Numbered from the stretch's first letter, positions 15,151 through 25,268 are shown. The stretch: DNA of 46,699 nucleotides from Amycolatopsis coloradensis (GCF_037997115.1 NZ_CP150484.1:6199052-6245750), one strand, 5' to 3'. Numbers and translations: made by a program. Notes: a model not told the origin generated them from the letters alone.

Positions 15151-18100
15151 TCACAGGAAGGGCTTGAGGGCGTCGTCGAGCAGACGCGCGACGACGTCCG
15201 CGCCCTGACCCCGCATGAGTGAGTAGTGGTCGGCGTCGATCCCCGTGACCACCGGAGGTGCCGCCAGATGTGCCGACCAGCCCAGGTCGCTCAGCCCGGC
15301 GGGGGTGTCATCGACCCCCATGCCGATGCCGCTGTTGCGCGTCGACCGCCGATCGGCGCGCACCAGGACGGTGCGGGTCGCGGGATCGCCGAGCGGGCGG
15401 GGGCGGTGGGCGGCCAGCCCCGCCAGATGACGTTCGAAGACCGCCACCCGGTCACCCAGGGCTTCGCGAGCGCCGAGGATCCGGCGTGCTCGCAACCATT
15501 CGGTGGCCTCCCGCAGACGGCTTTCCTGATCGAGGGCGAGGAACGCGTCCCGCCGTCCGGGGTCGCCGAAACCGAGATCGATGTCCAGGAACGCCTCCAG
15601 CGCACCGAGATGCCGGACGAGCACCTCACCTTCGACGTCACCGGTGACCGGGGTGATGTAGGTCGGGTCGTTGGAGTCGAGCATCACCAGCAGTTCGACA
15701 TGGGCGCCCTGCTCGTGCAGGACGCGAGCCACTTCGTGGCCGAGACTGCCGCCCATGGACCAGCCACCGAGCAGATACGGCCCGGTGGGCTGGACCCGGC
15801 ACAGCACCTCGGCGTAGCGGCGCGCCAGGACGGTGAGATCGGTGGGCGCGGTGTGCCCCATCAGGCCAGGGTCCATGATCCCCACGACCGTCAGCCGCTC
15901 GTCCAAGGCACGGGACAGTCCGCCGTAACACAGCACGTCCCCACCGGAAGGGTGGAGCAGGAACAGGGTTCTGCCGCCCGTTCCCTCCCGGAGCGTGATC
16001 GCCACGTCTTCCGTCGGCCACCCGTGCCAGGCGGCCGCATCGGTCAGTTCACGCAGGCGCCCGGTGTAAGCGGCGAACGCCCTGTCGACCTCGTCGGGCG
16101 GGAGCACCGGTTCCAGTGCGTCCCACTGGACGAGCAGTTCACCTCGCTGTTCGAGGACCTGGTGATCCAGCCACGTCTGCGGTGTCTGGCTCAGCGCGCC
16201 GACCTGCTCCCCCGCCCACTGCAGGTCTCGATTCCCGACGACGTCGGCCAGGCCGACCGCGCTGGTGAAGACCACCGGCACCGACGCGAGCGCCCCGGTC
16301 CGGGCGGCGCGTTCGGACAGGACCTCCAGCGCGGAGAACTCGCGATGATCGAGATCCGCGAACAGCGTGTCCTGCGTCCGGCGGGCGTGGGCGGCGAAAT
16401 CGGCGCCCGGACGCTCGGACTCGTGCAGCAGCAAGGAAGTGAAGTCCCCGACCACGGAATCGACGGCCGGGTGGACGGCGGGCCGGTCGAACAGCGTGAG
16501 GGTCACCGCGAACCGGTCCTGGCCCGCCCAGTCACCGAGGGCTTCGGTGTAGGCGGCCAGCAGGGCCGCGGTGGGAGTGACGCCGTGCCGGGCGGCGGCG
16601 GCTTTGAACGCGGTCCACTCGGAACGGTCGAGACGGGCCGCCCGGCGGACGAACCGTGCCTGTCCGGCGACAGTGGTGTCCGCCGGCAAGGCCGGTGCCT
16701 CCGGGAGGGTGTCCAGCCGGGCCCGCCAGTAGTCCGCGGCGCGCTGCCCTTCACCCGTGTCCCGGCGGGCTTCCAGCGCGGCCACGCATTCGGCGAACGT
16801 GACGCCCACTTCCGGGAGTTCTGCGCCGGGATTCTCGTAGAAGTGCTGGAGTTCCCGGTCGATGATCCAGTAGCTGCCGGCGTCGCAGATCAAGACGTCG
16901 AAGCCGAGGAACAGCCGGGTCCGGCCGTCGGCCAGCTTGGCGGCGCGGACCTGGACCAGGGGCCAGCGGTCGGACGGACCCGGCTGCCGGAACACCTGCT
17001 CGCGCAACCGGGCCAGGCGCTCCTCACGTTTGCCGGGATCGACGGCGGTGAGATCGAGCGTCCGGACGCGGTAGCGCGGCACGTGGTCGAGCACCCGCAT
17101 CCGGCCGTGGCGCGTGGTGATCGCCCGCAGCAGAGGATGCCGGTCGATGACCCGGTTCCACGCCGTCTCGTAGCGGTCCAGGTCGAGGTCCGGGCAGTCG
17201 TACTCCAGCGCGAAGTGACAGGCAGTCCCGCCGAGGGAGTAGCCGCCCTCACGCCCGACCCAGTAGGCGTGCTGCACCCGCGTCATGCCGAACGTGCCGT
17301 CGGCGTCGATACCGGCCCCCGCCGAGGTCGCGCAGAGGCTCGCGGCCGTACCGGCGTGCGCGGCGATCCGCGTCGCCAGGCCCTCCACGGTCGGCTCGGC
17401 CAGCAGGTCGCGCAGACCGAGCCGGACACCGTAGCGCTCACCCAACGCCGCCAGCATTCGTGTCGCCACCAGGGAGTGCCCGCCCAGCGCGAAGAAGTCC
17501 GCGTCCTTGGCTTCGACCGCTGATCCGAACAACTCCGACCACAGCTGGGCGACAACGGATTCGATCTGCTCCAGCCCACCGGCCTCCGCCTTGCCGTGGT
17601 GCGCGGCGGAGACGGCCGCACGACGCATCCGGCCCCGGAGGTCGGTGGTGGACACCGCGATCACCGGAGGGGCGTGACCCGCGCGGCAGGCGGTGAGAAC
17701 ACCGTCGAGGCCGGCCATGCCCGTCGTGGCGTCGAGGGCGAAGCCGAGGTTGACTTCGCGTTCCGTCCCCAGTGGACCGACCTTCCACGCGTCCCAGACC
17801 ACGCTGACCCAACGGGGAACCTCGGCCTGGCGCGCTTCGGCCACGGCGTCGAGGAAACCGTTGCTCGCCGCATAAGGTCCCGTACCGATCCCGCCGACGA
17901 GCGTTCCGGCCGACGACATCAGGAGAACCGTCTGCGGCCTCGCTTCCACCGGGAGCGCGTCGATCGCGGCGCGCAGGGCGAGCACCCCCGCCACCTTGGC
18001 GTGCAGGTGGCCGTCCAGGTGTTCCGGTCCGATCGCGCGCAAGGGGCGGAGGTCGGCCGAGGCCACGACACCGGCGGCGAACACCACCAGGTTGGGGCGG

Positions 18101-21100
18101 ATCTCGGCCAGCAGCGCCCGGGTCGCCCGTTCGTCGGCGGCGTCGGCCACCCGCACGGAGACGTCGTGGCCGCCGGCGATCAAGCTCCGCACCGGGGCGA
18201 GGCGGTCCGGATCGTCTCCGGACCGTGAGGTGAGCACGACGCGGGACCCGTGCCGGGCGAAATGCTGCGCGATCGTGGTTCCCACATCCCCGAGGCCGCC
18301 GATGATGAGGACGGTTTCGGCCGACGGCGCTTCGGGAGTCACCGGGAACGGCGCGAAGGTCCGCAGGAAGCGCCTTCCGGTCCGCAGGGCCACTTCAGCA
18401 CCGGGTCGCGCGTCCGGGGTGAGCAGGTCGGCCAGTTCCGCGACCACGCCGGACGCGTCGGCGGCGCTGTCCGCGACGTCCACCGTGCGCCAGCGCAAGC
18501 CTGGTGTTTCCTGGGCCATCACCCGGGGAAGGGTTCGGGCGGCGGAGCTCGCGGGAGCGGGCCGGTCCGCCTCGCCGATCCGGCAGGCTCCGGTGGTGAC
18601 CTGCAGGAAGACCTCGGGGCGCGGCTCCATCGCGGCGACCGCGGCGTGCTCGAAGACGGCTGCCCGGAGGTCTTCGGGCTCGTGGCCCGCCGGAACCAGG
18701 TTGACGACTCCGCGCAGGGGCCCGCCGTCGGCCTCGGTCACCACGCGCGCACCAGCGTGAGTGAGTGCTTCGGTGACGGGCTCGTGGCCGTCGCCGGTGA
18801 CCAGCCAGGTGCCGTCCACCCGTCCGGACGCGAGCGGGGCTTGCTGATGCCACACGGGTACCTGGAGGAGCTCTCCGGCGGATTCATCGGCACCCGGCCT
18901 GGCGGGCTCGATCCAGTGCCTGCGCCGCTGGAAGGCGTATCCGGGCGCGACGACCCGGCGGCGCCCCGGCCGGTGCATGGCCGCGAAGTCGACGTCCCCT
19001 CCGTGAGCCCACAGCTCGCCCAGCGCCGATCGGCACGCGACGAGGTCCGCACCGCCGTTGTCGGCGTCGAACGTGGTCAGTGTGGCGGTCAGCTGCGCGG
19101 CACCGCGTCCGCGAGCCAGCGCGGCGAGTGTGGCACCGGGACCGACCTGGACGAGGACCGTGCGCCGGGAATCGGCCAGGACGGTGCCGAGGGCCGCGGA
19201 AAACCGCACCGGCTCGCGCAGCTGCCGCACCCAGTGCTCCGGATCGGCGAACTCCCCGTCGACGGGGGCCGCGGTGAGCGAACTGACCACCGGCAGCCGG
19301 GGAACGTCCGCCGTCAAACCCCGCACCGCGTCACGCATCGCGCCGAGCGCGGGTTCGATGAGCCTGGAATGGGCCGCGGAATCCAGCCGAAGCCGCGTCG
19401 GCCTGATCCCTTCAGCGGACAGCGAAGAAGCCAGGGCGTCGACGGCGGTGGCCGGGCCGGAGACCACACACGCCTCGGGAGCGTTGACGACGGCGAGATC
19501 GACTTCAGGGTGCCGCGAGAGGATTCCGGTGAGCCGTTCCTCGCCCAGCGGGACGGCCAGCATCGCCCCGCCGCCCGCCGCCCGGGCCATGGCGGTGGAG
19601 CGCGCCGCGACCAGCCGTGCCGCCTCGGGCAAGGCCAGCGCACCGGACACGACGGCCGCCGCGTACTCGCCGAGGCTGTGCCCGAGCACCGTGTCGGGCC
19701 GGACTCCCCAGGATTCGAGCAGGCGCGCGGTCGCCACGGAGACGGCGAACAGCGCGGGCAACCCGGTCGCGGCGGCCACCGCGGCCGTCTGGTCACCGCC
19801 GAGCACCACCGAACGGATGTCGGTACCCGGATGTCCGGAGAAGAGCGCGGCGCACTCGTCCACGCAGCGGGCGAAAACGGGTTCCGCGGCGTAGATGTCC
19901 GCCCCCATGCCCGCGCGCTGACTCCCTCCACCGGGGAAGGCGAACACCACCCGAGGTGGCCCGTCGGCGACGGCGGGGGCACCGAACCGGACGGCGCCGT
20001 CGTCGAGCGTCACGGCGGCCACCCGGTGCTTCAGCCGGGGCCTGCCCGCCTGGAGCGTGTGCGCGACGTCCGCCCACTCCTTTTCCTGGTCCACGCTCGT
20101 GGGAAGAGCGGCCTTCTCGTGTGCGGAGAACACCAGTACCTGGGGACGCGGATCCGGTTCGGGAGCGGGACGATCGGGCGCGGGACCGAGCAGGACATGG
20201 GCGTTCGTGCCGCCGATGCCGAACGAGCTGACCCCCGCGTACGGCGGGGTGTCCCACGGCCGGGTCTCGGTGACGACGTCGAACGGCGATCCGGCCAGGT
20301 CCAGCCGGTCGTTGAGCGGCCGCGCGTGAAGCGTGGCGGGCAGGGTGCGTTCCTGGAGCGCGAGCACGGTCTTGATGAAGGACGCGATCCCGGCGGCCGA
20401 GTTGGCGTGGCCGATGTTGCTCTTCACCGAGCCGAGGCCGCACCACGCGGGTCCCTGGTGACCGAAAGCCTTGCGCAGGGCGGTGATCTCGATCGGATCG
20501 CCGAGCCGGGTGGCGGTGCCGTGCGCCTCCACGTGACCGACCTCGTGCGGGTCGATGCCCGAAACCGCGAGCGCCTCGGCGATCACCCTCGCCTGGCCGC
20601 GCACGGAAGGCGCGGCGAACCCGGCTTTGCCCGCCCCGTCGTTGTTGACCGCGCTGCCGTGCACCACCGCCGCGATCGGGTCGCCGTCGGCGAGGGCGTC
20701 CTCCAGTCTGCGCAGGACCACCGCACCGACGCCTTGGGAATAGACGATTCCGGTGCCCTCGGCGGAGAAAGCCCGCACCCGCCCGTCGGCGGAGAAGATC
20801 CCTTCCGGCACGTACCGATAACCGTGCCCCTGCGGCACGATCAGCGACACACCGCCCGCCACCGCCATGTCGCACTCCCCCGCCTGGAGCGCCTGTGCGG
20901 CCAGGTGCACGGCGACCAAGGACGTCGAACAGGTGGTGTTGACGCTGATCGCCGGCCCGGTGAGGTCGAGCCGATAGGCCGTCTGCAACGGCAGGTAGTC
21001 CGTCTGCGTGGCCATCGCGGTCTGGAAACTGCCGAGAGGATCGGCCCCGCCGCCCGTGGGATCCCAGCGTCCCGCGAGATTCGCTGTCAGATACGCGCTG

Positions 21101-21462
21101 TGCGCCGCTCCGGCGAAGACGCCGACCGAACCCACGCCTGTCCCGCCGCCGTGCCCGGACCGCTCCAGCGCCTGCCACACGCATTCCAGGAACAGCCGTT
21201 GCTGCGGGTCCATCAGGGCCGCTTCGGCGTCGGTGAGGCCGAAGGGCAGCGGGTCGAACAACTCCTGTCCCTCGATGATCCCGCCGACGGGGACGTAGTC
21301 GGGGTGGCGTCGCAGTGCGGCCGGAACGCCCCGGGCGTCGAGCTCGTCCTCGGTGAACCGGCGAAGTCCCTCGCGACCGTCGCGCAGCAACTCCCAGAAC
21401 CGCGTCGTGTCGGGCGCGCCGGGGAAACGGCACGCGACGGCGGTGACGGCGATGAGGCTCAT
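15151..21462 (-). CDS. PKS-NRPS hybrid KS-AT-KR-ACP-Cy-TE
   Basis: A 2103-residue megasynthase. KS about 1-425 (Cys178 in NTTCSTSL, His314 and His352). AT about 505-800 (Ser596 in GHSLGEY; substrate motif reads SAAH, malonyl most likely). KR about 1045-1280 (GGLGDVG 1055-1061, Ser1184, Tyr1197, Asn1201). ACP with Ser1330 in LGGHSLVA. Cy about 1390-1805 with intact D1522...D1527 and Ser1530. TE about 1830-2103 (Ser1902 in GWSMGG). It adds a malonate-derived unit, reduces the ketone, forms a further thiazoline with Cys and releases the product by hydrolysis. Compared with yersiniabactin HMWP1 it lacks both embedded methyltransferases and the PCP between Cy and TE. Start and stop overlap both neighbours (ATGA and GTGA). 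Confidence 0.93.
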   Translation of the reverse strand: MSLIAVTAVACRFPGAPDTTRFWELLRDGREGLRRFTEDELDARGVPAALRRHPDYVPVGGIIEGQELFDPLPFGLTDAEAALMDPQQRLFLECVWQALERSGHGGGTGVGSVGVFAGAAHSAYLTANLAGRWDPTGGGADPLGSFQTAMATQTDYLPLQTAYRLDLTGPAISVNTTCSTSLVAVHLAAQALQAGECDMAVAGGVSLIVPQGHGYRYVPEGIFSADGRVRAFSAEGTGIVYSQGVGAVVLRRLEDALADGDPIAAVVHGSAVNNDGAGKAGFAAPSVRGQARVIAEALAVSGIDPHEVGHVEAHGTATRLGDPIEITALRKAFGHQGPAWCGLGSVKSNIGHANSAAGIASFIKTVLALQERTLPATLHARPLNDRLDLAGSPFDVVTETRPWDTPPYAGVSSFGIGGTNAHVLLGPAPDRPAPEPDPRPQVLVFSAHEKAALPTSVDQEKEWADVAHTLQAGRPRLKHRVAAVTLDDGAVRFGAPAVADGPPRVVFAFPGGGSQRAGMGADIYAAEPVFARCVDECAALFSGHPGTDIRSVVLGGDQTAAVAAATGLPALFAVSVATARLLESWGVRPDTVLGHSLGEYAAAVVSGALALPEAARLVAARSTAMARAAGGGAMLAVPLGEERLTGILSRHPEVDLAVVNAPEACVVSGPATAVDALASSLSAEGIRPTRLRLDSAAHSRLIEPALGAMRDAVRGLTADVPRLPVVSSLTAAPVDGEFADPEHWVRQLREPVRFSAALGTVLADSRRTVLVQVGPGATLAALARGRGAAQLTATLTTFDADNGGADLVACRSALGELWAHGGDVDFAAMHRPGRRRVVAPGYAFQRRRHWIEPARPGADESAGELLQVPVWHQQAPLASGRVDGTWLVTGDGHEPVTEALTHAGARVVTEADGGPLRGVVNLVPAGHEPEDLRAAVFEHAAVAAMEPRPEVFLQVTTGACRIGEADRPAPASSAARTLPRVMAQETPGLRWRTVDVADSAADASGVVAELADLLTPDARPGAEVALRTGRRFLRTFAPFPVTPEAPSAETVLIIGGLGDVGTTIAQHFARHGSRVVLTSRSGDDPDRLAPVRSLIAGGHDVSVRVADAADERATRALLAEIRPNLVVFAAGVVASADLRPLRAIGPEHLDGHLHAKVAGVLALRAAIDALPVEARPQTVLLMSSAGTLVGGIGTGPYAASNGFLDAVAEARQAEVPRWVSVVWDAWKVGPLGTEREVNLGFALDATTGMAGLDGVLTACRAGHAPPVIAVSTTDLRGRMRRAAVSAAHHGKAEAGGLEQIESVVAQLWSELFGSAVEAKDADFFALGGHSLVATRMLAALGERYGVRLGLRDLLAEPTVEGLATRIAAHAGTAASLCATSAGAGIDADGTFGMTRVQHAYWVGREGGYSLGGTACHFALEYDCPDLDLDRYETAWNRVIDRHPLLRAITTRHGRMRVLDHVPRYRVRTLDLTAVDPGKREERLARLREQVFRQPGPSDRWPLVQVRAAKLADGRTRLFLGFDVLICDAGSYWIIDRELQHFYENPGAELPEVGVTFAECVAALEARRDTGEGQRAADYWRARLDTLPEAPALPADTTVAGQARFVRRAARLDRSEWTAFKAAAARHGVTPTAALLAAYTEALGDWAGQDRFAVTLTLFDRPAVHPAVDSVVGDFTSLLLHESERPGADFAAHARRTQDTLFADLDHREFSALEVLSERAARTGALASVPVVFTSAVGLADVVGNRDLQWAGEQVGALSQTPQTWLDHQVLEQRGELLVQWDALEPVLPPDEVDRAFAAYTGRLRELTDAAAWHGWPTEDVAITLREGTGGRTLFLLHPSGGDVLCYGGLSRALDERLTVVGIMDPGLMGHTAPTDLTVLARRYAEVLCRVQPTGPYLLGGWSMGGSLGHEVARVLHEQGAHVELLVMLDSNDPTYITPVTGDVEGEVLVRHLGALEAFLDIDLGFGDPGRRDAFLALDQESRLREATEWLRARRILGAREALGDRVAVFERHLAGLAAHRPRPLGDPATRTVLVRADRRSTRNSGIGMGVDDTPAGLSDLGWSAHLAAPPVVTGIDADHYSLMRGQGADVVARLLDDALKPFL

Positions 21463-24400
21463 CGGACCACCTCGGCGGCGAGCGCCCGCGCGGCCCGCCT
21501 GCGAGACGCGGCGTCGCCCTCGTTCCCTGTGCCGACCGCGGGAGGAGCATCAGGCGCCGTGTCACCCTGCCGACGGCGGCTGATGAACAGGGCCAGATCG
21601 TGCACGGTCGGATGGGCGAACAGGTCGACCACCGTCAATCCGGGCGCCAGGTCCGCGGCGATGCGACGATGTGCCAGCACCAGGGTCAGCGAGGTCGCGC
21701 CGAGCTCGAGGAAGGGAACACGACTGTCCACAGTGGTCTTGAGCAGATCTTCGAGCACCTCGGTCACCGCTCGCTCGACGGCGGGATCCGGCGAGTCCGC
21801 AACGGTCTCGACGAGTGCGGCGCGCGGTTCCGCGGCGATCCAGGACCGGCCGAGGTCGATCGCCAGCACACCGGATTCCGGCAGCCGCTCGACCAGCTCG
21901 AAACCCCTCCCGGCGGCCCGCTCGCGCGCCTCCGAAGCCCAGTCCGCCGCGGCCGCGAGTGCCTCGGCCGGGCTCAGCCTGCCGGCGTCGACCGTGATCG
22001 TCACCCCGAGGCCGCGCTCGCCCGCCGATTCCACCAGTGCACCGAGACCGCCGGCTGTCGCTTCGGCACGCGACAGCGAGATCTCCGACGGTGGTTCCAC
22101 CACCGGGGCCGCGGGCACGGGGACCACCGCACGACGGTACGGATTGCCCAACGCGGCGTAGTCCACCTTTCCGTTGCCGGTGACCGGGAATTCGGCGAGG
22201 TGCACGAAACGGCCCGGCACCATGAACTCCGGCACCGAGGTGCGCAGCAGCGCGATCAGGTCCTCGTCGGCCGGCGGGGAGGCCGGGTCGGCGGGAGCGA
22301 CGAAGGCGACCAGGCGTGGCCGGCCATCCGGTCCGGGCACGGCCTTCGCGACCGACTTGCGCACCCCGGGAGTGCGGTCGAGGACGGATTCGACCTCGCC
22401 GAGTTCGATCCGGTGCCCACGGATCTTGACCTGCCGGTCGACCCGGCCCAGGAACTCGATCGTGCCGTCGGGACGCCAGCGGCCGAGGTCGCCGGTGCGA
22501 TAGAGCCTCCGTCCGAGGATGTCGTGATGCGCGAAGCGCTGCGAGGTCTGCACAGGATCACCGATGTACTCCCTGGCCAGCCCGCCGCCGCCGATGTTCA
22601 GCTCACCTTCGATCCCGACGGGACACGGCAGGCCCGCCGAGTCGAGGATGTGGAAGGACTGGCCGGTCAGTGCCCGTCCGTAGGGAATGCTCGGCCAGGC
22701 GGGGTCGACGTCGCCGATCGGATGACAGATCGACCAGATGGAGCCCTCAGTCGCTCCCCCGAGCGAGACGACTTGCGCTTCGGGCGCAAGTGCGCGCAAC
22801 CGGTCCGGCAAGGTGACGGGAATCCAGTCTCCGGAAAGGAACACCAGGCGCAGGCTCGCGACCGCGGACCTGGCCGCCTCCGGATCGATTTCGGCGTACT
22901 CGACGAGCATCTCCAGCAAGGCGGGGGCGGTATTCCACACCGTCACCCGATGTTCGGCCATGAGCTCCAGCCAGTGGCCCGGGTCGCGCTGACGTCCGAG
23001 GTCGGGCAGGACCACCGCACCGCCGGCGCCCAGGACCGAGAAGACGTCGTAAACGGAGAGATCGAAGCTGAAGGCGGACAAGCCGAGCACCCGGTCGTCG
23101 GAGCGCAGGGGGAACCGCTCGGCGAGGTCGTCGAGGGTGGTGCGCACGGCACGGTGTTCGATCGCGACGCCCTTGGGAGTCCCGGTCGATCCGGACGTGA
23201 AGATGGCGTACGCCAGATCAGACGGCTCGGCGACGCGAGGCTCACCGTACGGGCCGGACAGGACGCCCTCCCCCGTGAGCCGGTGCACGGTCGTCCCTTC
23301 GGGCCACCGCGTTCCGGTTCCCGGAGTGACCACGGCGTGCCCGATAGAAGCGCGCTCGCACACCGCGGCGACCCGGGCGTCGGGCCAGCCTGGCTCGACG
23401 GGAACGTAACCGGCGCCGCTGCGGTCGACCCCGAGCATCGCCACGATCTGATCGACGCCTTTGTCGGCCGCGACGGCGACGAGAGCACCGGGTCCCAGCC
23501 CGGCTCCTGCCAGCGCCGCGCCGACACGCTCGGCACGATCGGCCAGTTCGCGGTGGGACAGGGTCCGGCCAGGGGCGAGGATCGCAGGCGCGTCGGCATG
23601 CCGCAGGGCGACCGCTCGGACGGGATCGCCCAGCAGGGGGCCCGCGTCGGGATACGGGACCGCGGTGAGCGGCGGCGAGGGCAGGAAAGCGGGGTCCCAG
23701 CCGAGGGCGCGATCGGTCCACGCGTCGTCGTCCCTGGCCAGCAGGCGCAGCAGCCGTACATGGGCGTCGCGCATCCCGTCCGCGACGTCCGGAGCCAGTG
23801 CCCCGTCCACGATGTCCCAGGCGATCTTCAGTCGTCCCGCCTCGTCGTAGACGATGTGATCCACCAGGATCTGCGGTGTCTGGGAGACTCCGAACACCTC
23901 GCGCCCCAGCCAGTCCGCGGGTGCCGGTCCCTCGCCCGACAAGCCGACGCCGCTTGTGAAGACCACGGGATGACGGGGTGCGGCGGTCAGCTCGTCCGGC
24001 TGGTGCGCGAGCTCCGGAGCGGACACCGATCGATGCTCCAGATCGGACCAGAACCGCCGGTTGACCGCGGCCGCGTAACCCGCGAATCCCTGCCACGAAG
24101 CCAGATTCGGCACTGCCGTCTCGACAAGGACGGTGGTGGTGAAGTCTCCGATGACGTCTTCGGATCCGGGAGTGTCGTCGGCGGCGAACGAATCGAAGAG
24201 CGTGGTGTTCAGGCTGAACGGCTCAGTGGCGCCCCACCGGTCGAGGACCAGGGCGAAGGCGGCCAGGAGCACACCGGTCGGGCTCATGCCGCGGGAGGCG
24301 GCACGTTCGCGCAGCGCCGCCCACTCGGTCTCGTCGAGCCATCCCTGTCTGCGCGTGAATCGCGGGACGCCGAGTTCGGCCGCCGAAGCCAGCCACGGCA

Positions 24401-25268
24401 AGGCCGGGCCGGGTGGCAGCGCGCGTTCCGTCCAATAGCGACGGTCGGCCTCGGACCGCTCCCGTTCGGCGGGATCCTCGGCACGCCGTCGCAGGAGCTC
24501 GGCGAAAGTCGTCGTCTGCGCGGGCAAGACGGCGTCCGGGTCGGTGACGAAGGCACCCCACTCGCGCATGAGCCGGAACCAGCCTCCCAGGTCCGCGGTG
24601 AGGACGTCGATGCCGACGTGGAGCCGGGTGCGGCCACCGGGCAGCAAAGTCGCGCGGATGTCGAACAGCGGCCACCGGTCCGCCGGGCGCACCTGATGCG
24701 AATGTTCGGTGCGCAGCTCGATCAGCGCGGCCTCCGGGTCGGCCGAGGTGCGCAGATCGACCAGTTCGAACCGGTACTCGGGTACCTCGGACAGCACGCG
24801 CTGCCGCCCGTCGGGCGTGACGACCATGCGCAGCATGGGATGCCGGGCCACCACCCGGTTCCACGCCGTCTCCAGCGCGGCCAAGTCGGCCTCCGGTGCT
24901 TCGGCCACCCGGTCGTATTCGTGGTAGAAGAACGTCGCCACCCCGCCGAGCGGGAACAGCGGTTCGCGTCCCACCAGATAGGCGGACTGGATGGGGGTGA
25001 GCGGAAAGGCTTCGTCCGCGCTCTGGCCGGGGTCTCGATCGCCTCGCGCCACGCTGCGCACGGTCGCCCTTCCCAGGAACGCGGTCAGCGGCAGATCGAG
25101 CTCCAGCTCCGTGAGCAGCCTGCGGCGCAGACGCACGGCCGTGAAGGACTCCAGCCCGAGCTCGCTGAGCAGCGCGTCGGCGTCCACTTCGTCGTCGGAC
25201 AGACCGAGCACTTCCGCCACGTGCTCGGCAACGGCGGCGAGGTTCGCGGACACGGGCGTGGAACTCAT
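21459..25268 (-). CDS. NRPS ArCP-Cy-A(Cys)-PCP
   Basis: A 1269-residue NRPS. N-terminal carrier about 5-75 (Ser41 in LGLESFTAV), by position an aryl carrier protein. Cy about 85-515 with DVLTAD (D221...D226). A about 545-1040 with TSGSTGTPKG at 691-700. The specificity residues I read are D736 L737 Y740 N779 F810 S812 L836 I844 W845 plus K1034; this differs from the cysteine code of yersiniabactin/pyochelin synthetases only by F for L. PCP Ser1193 in LELGATSLTL. Between A and PCP lies an atypical linker of about 120 residues. It would couple an aryl starter to Cys and cyclise to a thiazoline. The gene opens the minus operon; GGAGGAAACG precedes the ATG. No starter-activating ligase is nearby. 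Confidence 0.93.
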   Translation of the reverse strand: MSSTPVSANLAAVAEHVAEVLGLSDDEVDADALLSELGLESFTAVRLRRRLLTELELDLPLTAFLGRATVRSVARGDRDPGQSADEAFPLTPIQSAYLVGREPLFPLGGVATFFYHEYDRVAEAPEADLAALETAWNRVVARHPMLRMVVTPDGRQRVLSEVPEYRFELVDLRTSADPEAALIELRTEHSHQVRPADRWPLFDIRATLLPGGRTRLHVGIDVLTADLGGWFRLMREWGAFVTDPDAVLPAQTTTFAELLRRRAEDPAERERSEADRRYWTERALPPGPALPWLASAAELGVPRFTRRQGWLDETEWAALRERAASRGMSPTGVLLAAFALVLDRWGATEPFSLNTTLFDSFAADDTPGSEDVIGDFTTTVLVETAVPNLASWQGFAGYAAAVNRRFWSDLEHRSVSAPELAHQPDELTAAPRHPVVFTSGVGLSGEGPAPADWLGREVFGVSQTPQILVDHIVYDEAGRLKIAWDIVDGALAPDVADGMRDAHVRLLRLLARDDDAWTDRALGWDPAFLPSPPLTAVPYPDAGPLLGDPVRAVALRHADAPAILAPGRTLSHRELADRAERVGAALAGAGLGPGALVAVAADKGVDQIVAMLGVDRSGAGYVPVEPGWPDARVAAVCERASIGHAVVTPGTGTRWPEGTTVHRLTGEGVLSGPYGEPRVAEPSDLAYAIFTSGSTGTPKGVAIEHRAVRTTLDDLAERFPLRSDDRVLGLSAFSFDLSVYDVFSVLGAGGAVVLPDLGRQRDPGHWLELMAEHRVTVWNTAPALLEMLVEYAEIDPEAARSAVASLRLVFLSGDWIPVTLPDRLRALAPEAQVVSLGGATEGSIWSICHPIGDVDPAWPSIPYGRALTGQSFHILDSAGLPCPVGIEGELNIGGGGLAREYIGDPVQTSQRFAHHDILGRRLYRTGDLGRWRPDGTIEFLGRVDRQVKIRGHRIELGEVESVLDRTPGVRKSVAKAVPGPDGRPRLVAFVAPADPASPPADEDLIALLRTSVPEFMVPGRFVHLAEFPVTGNGKVDYAALGNPYRRAVVPVPAAPVVEPPSEISLSRAEATAGGLGALVESAGERGLGVTITVDAGRLSPAEALAAAADWASEARERAAGRGFELVERLPESGVLAIDLGRSWIAAEPRAALVETVADSPDPAVERAVTEVLEDLLKTTVDSRVPFLELGATSLTLVLAHRRIAADLAPGLTVVDLFAHPTVHDLALFISRRRQGDTAPDAPPAVGTGNEGDAASRRRAARALAAEVVR

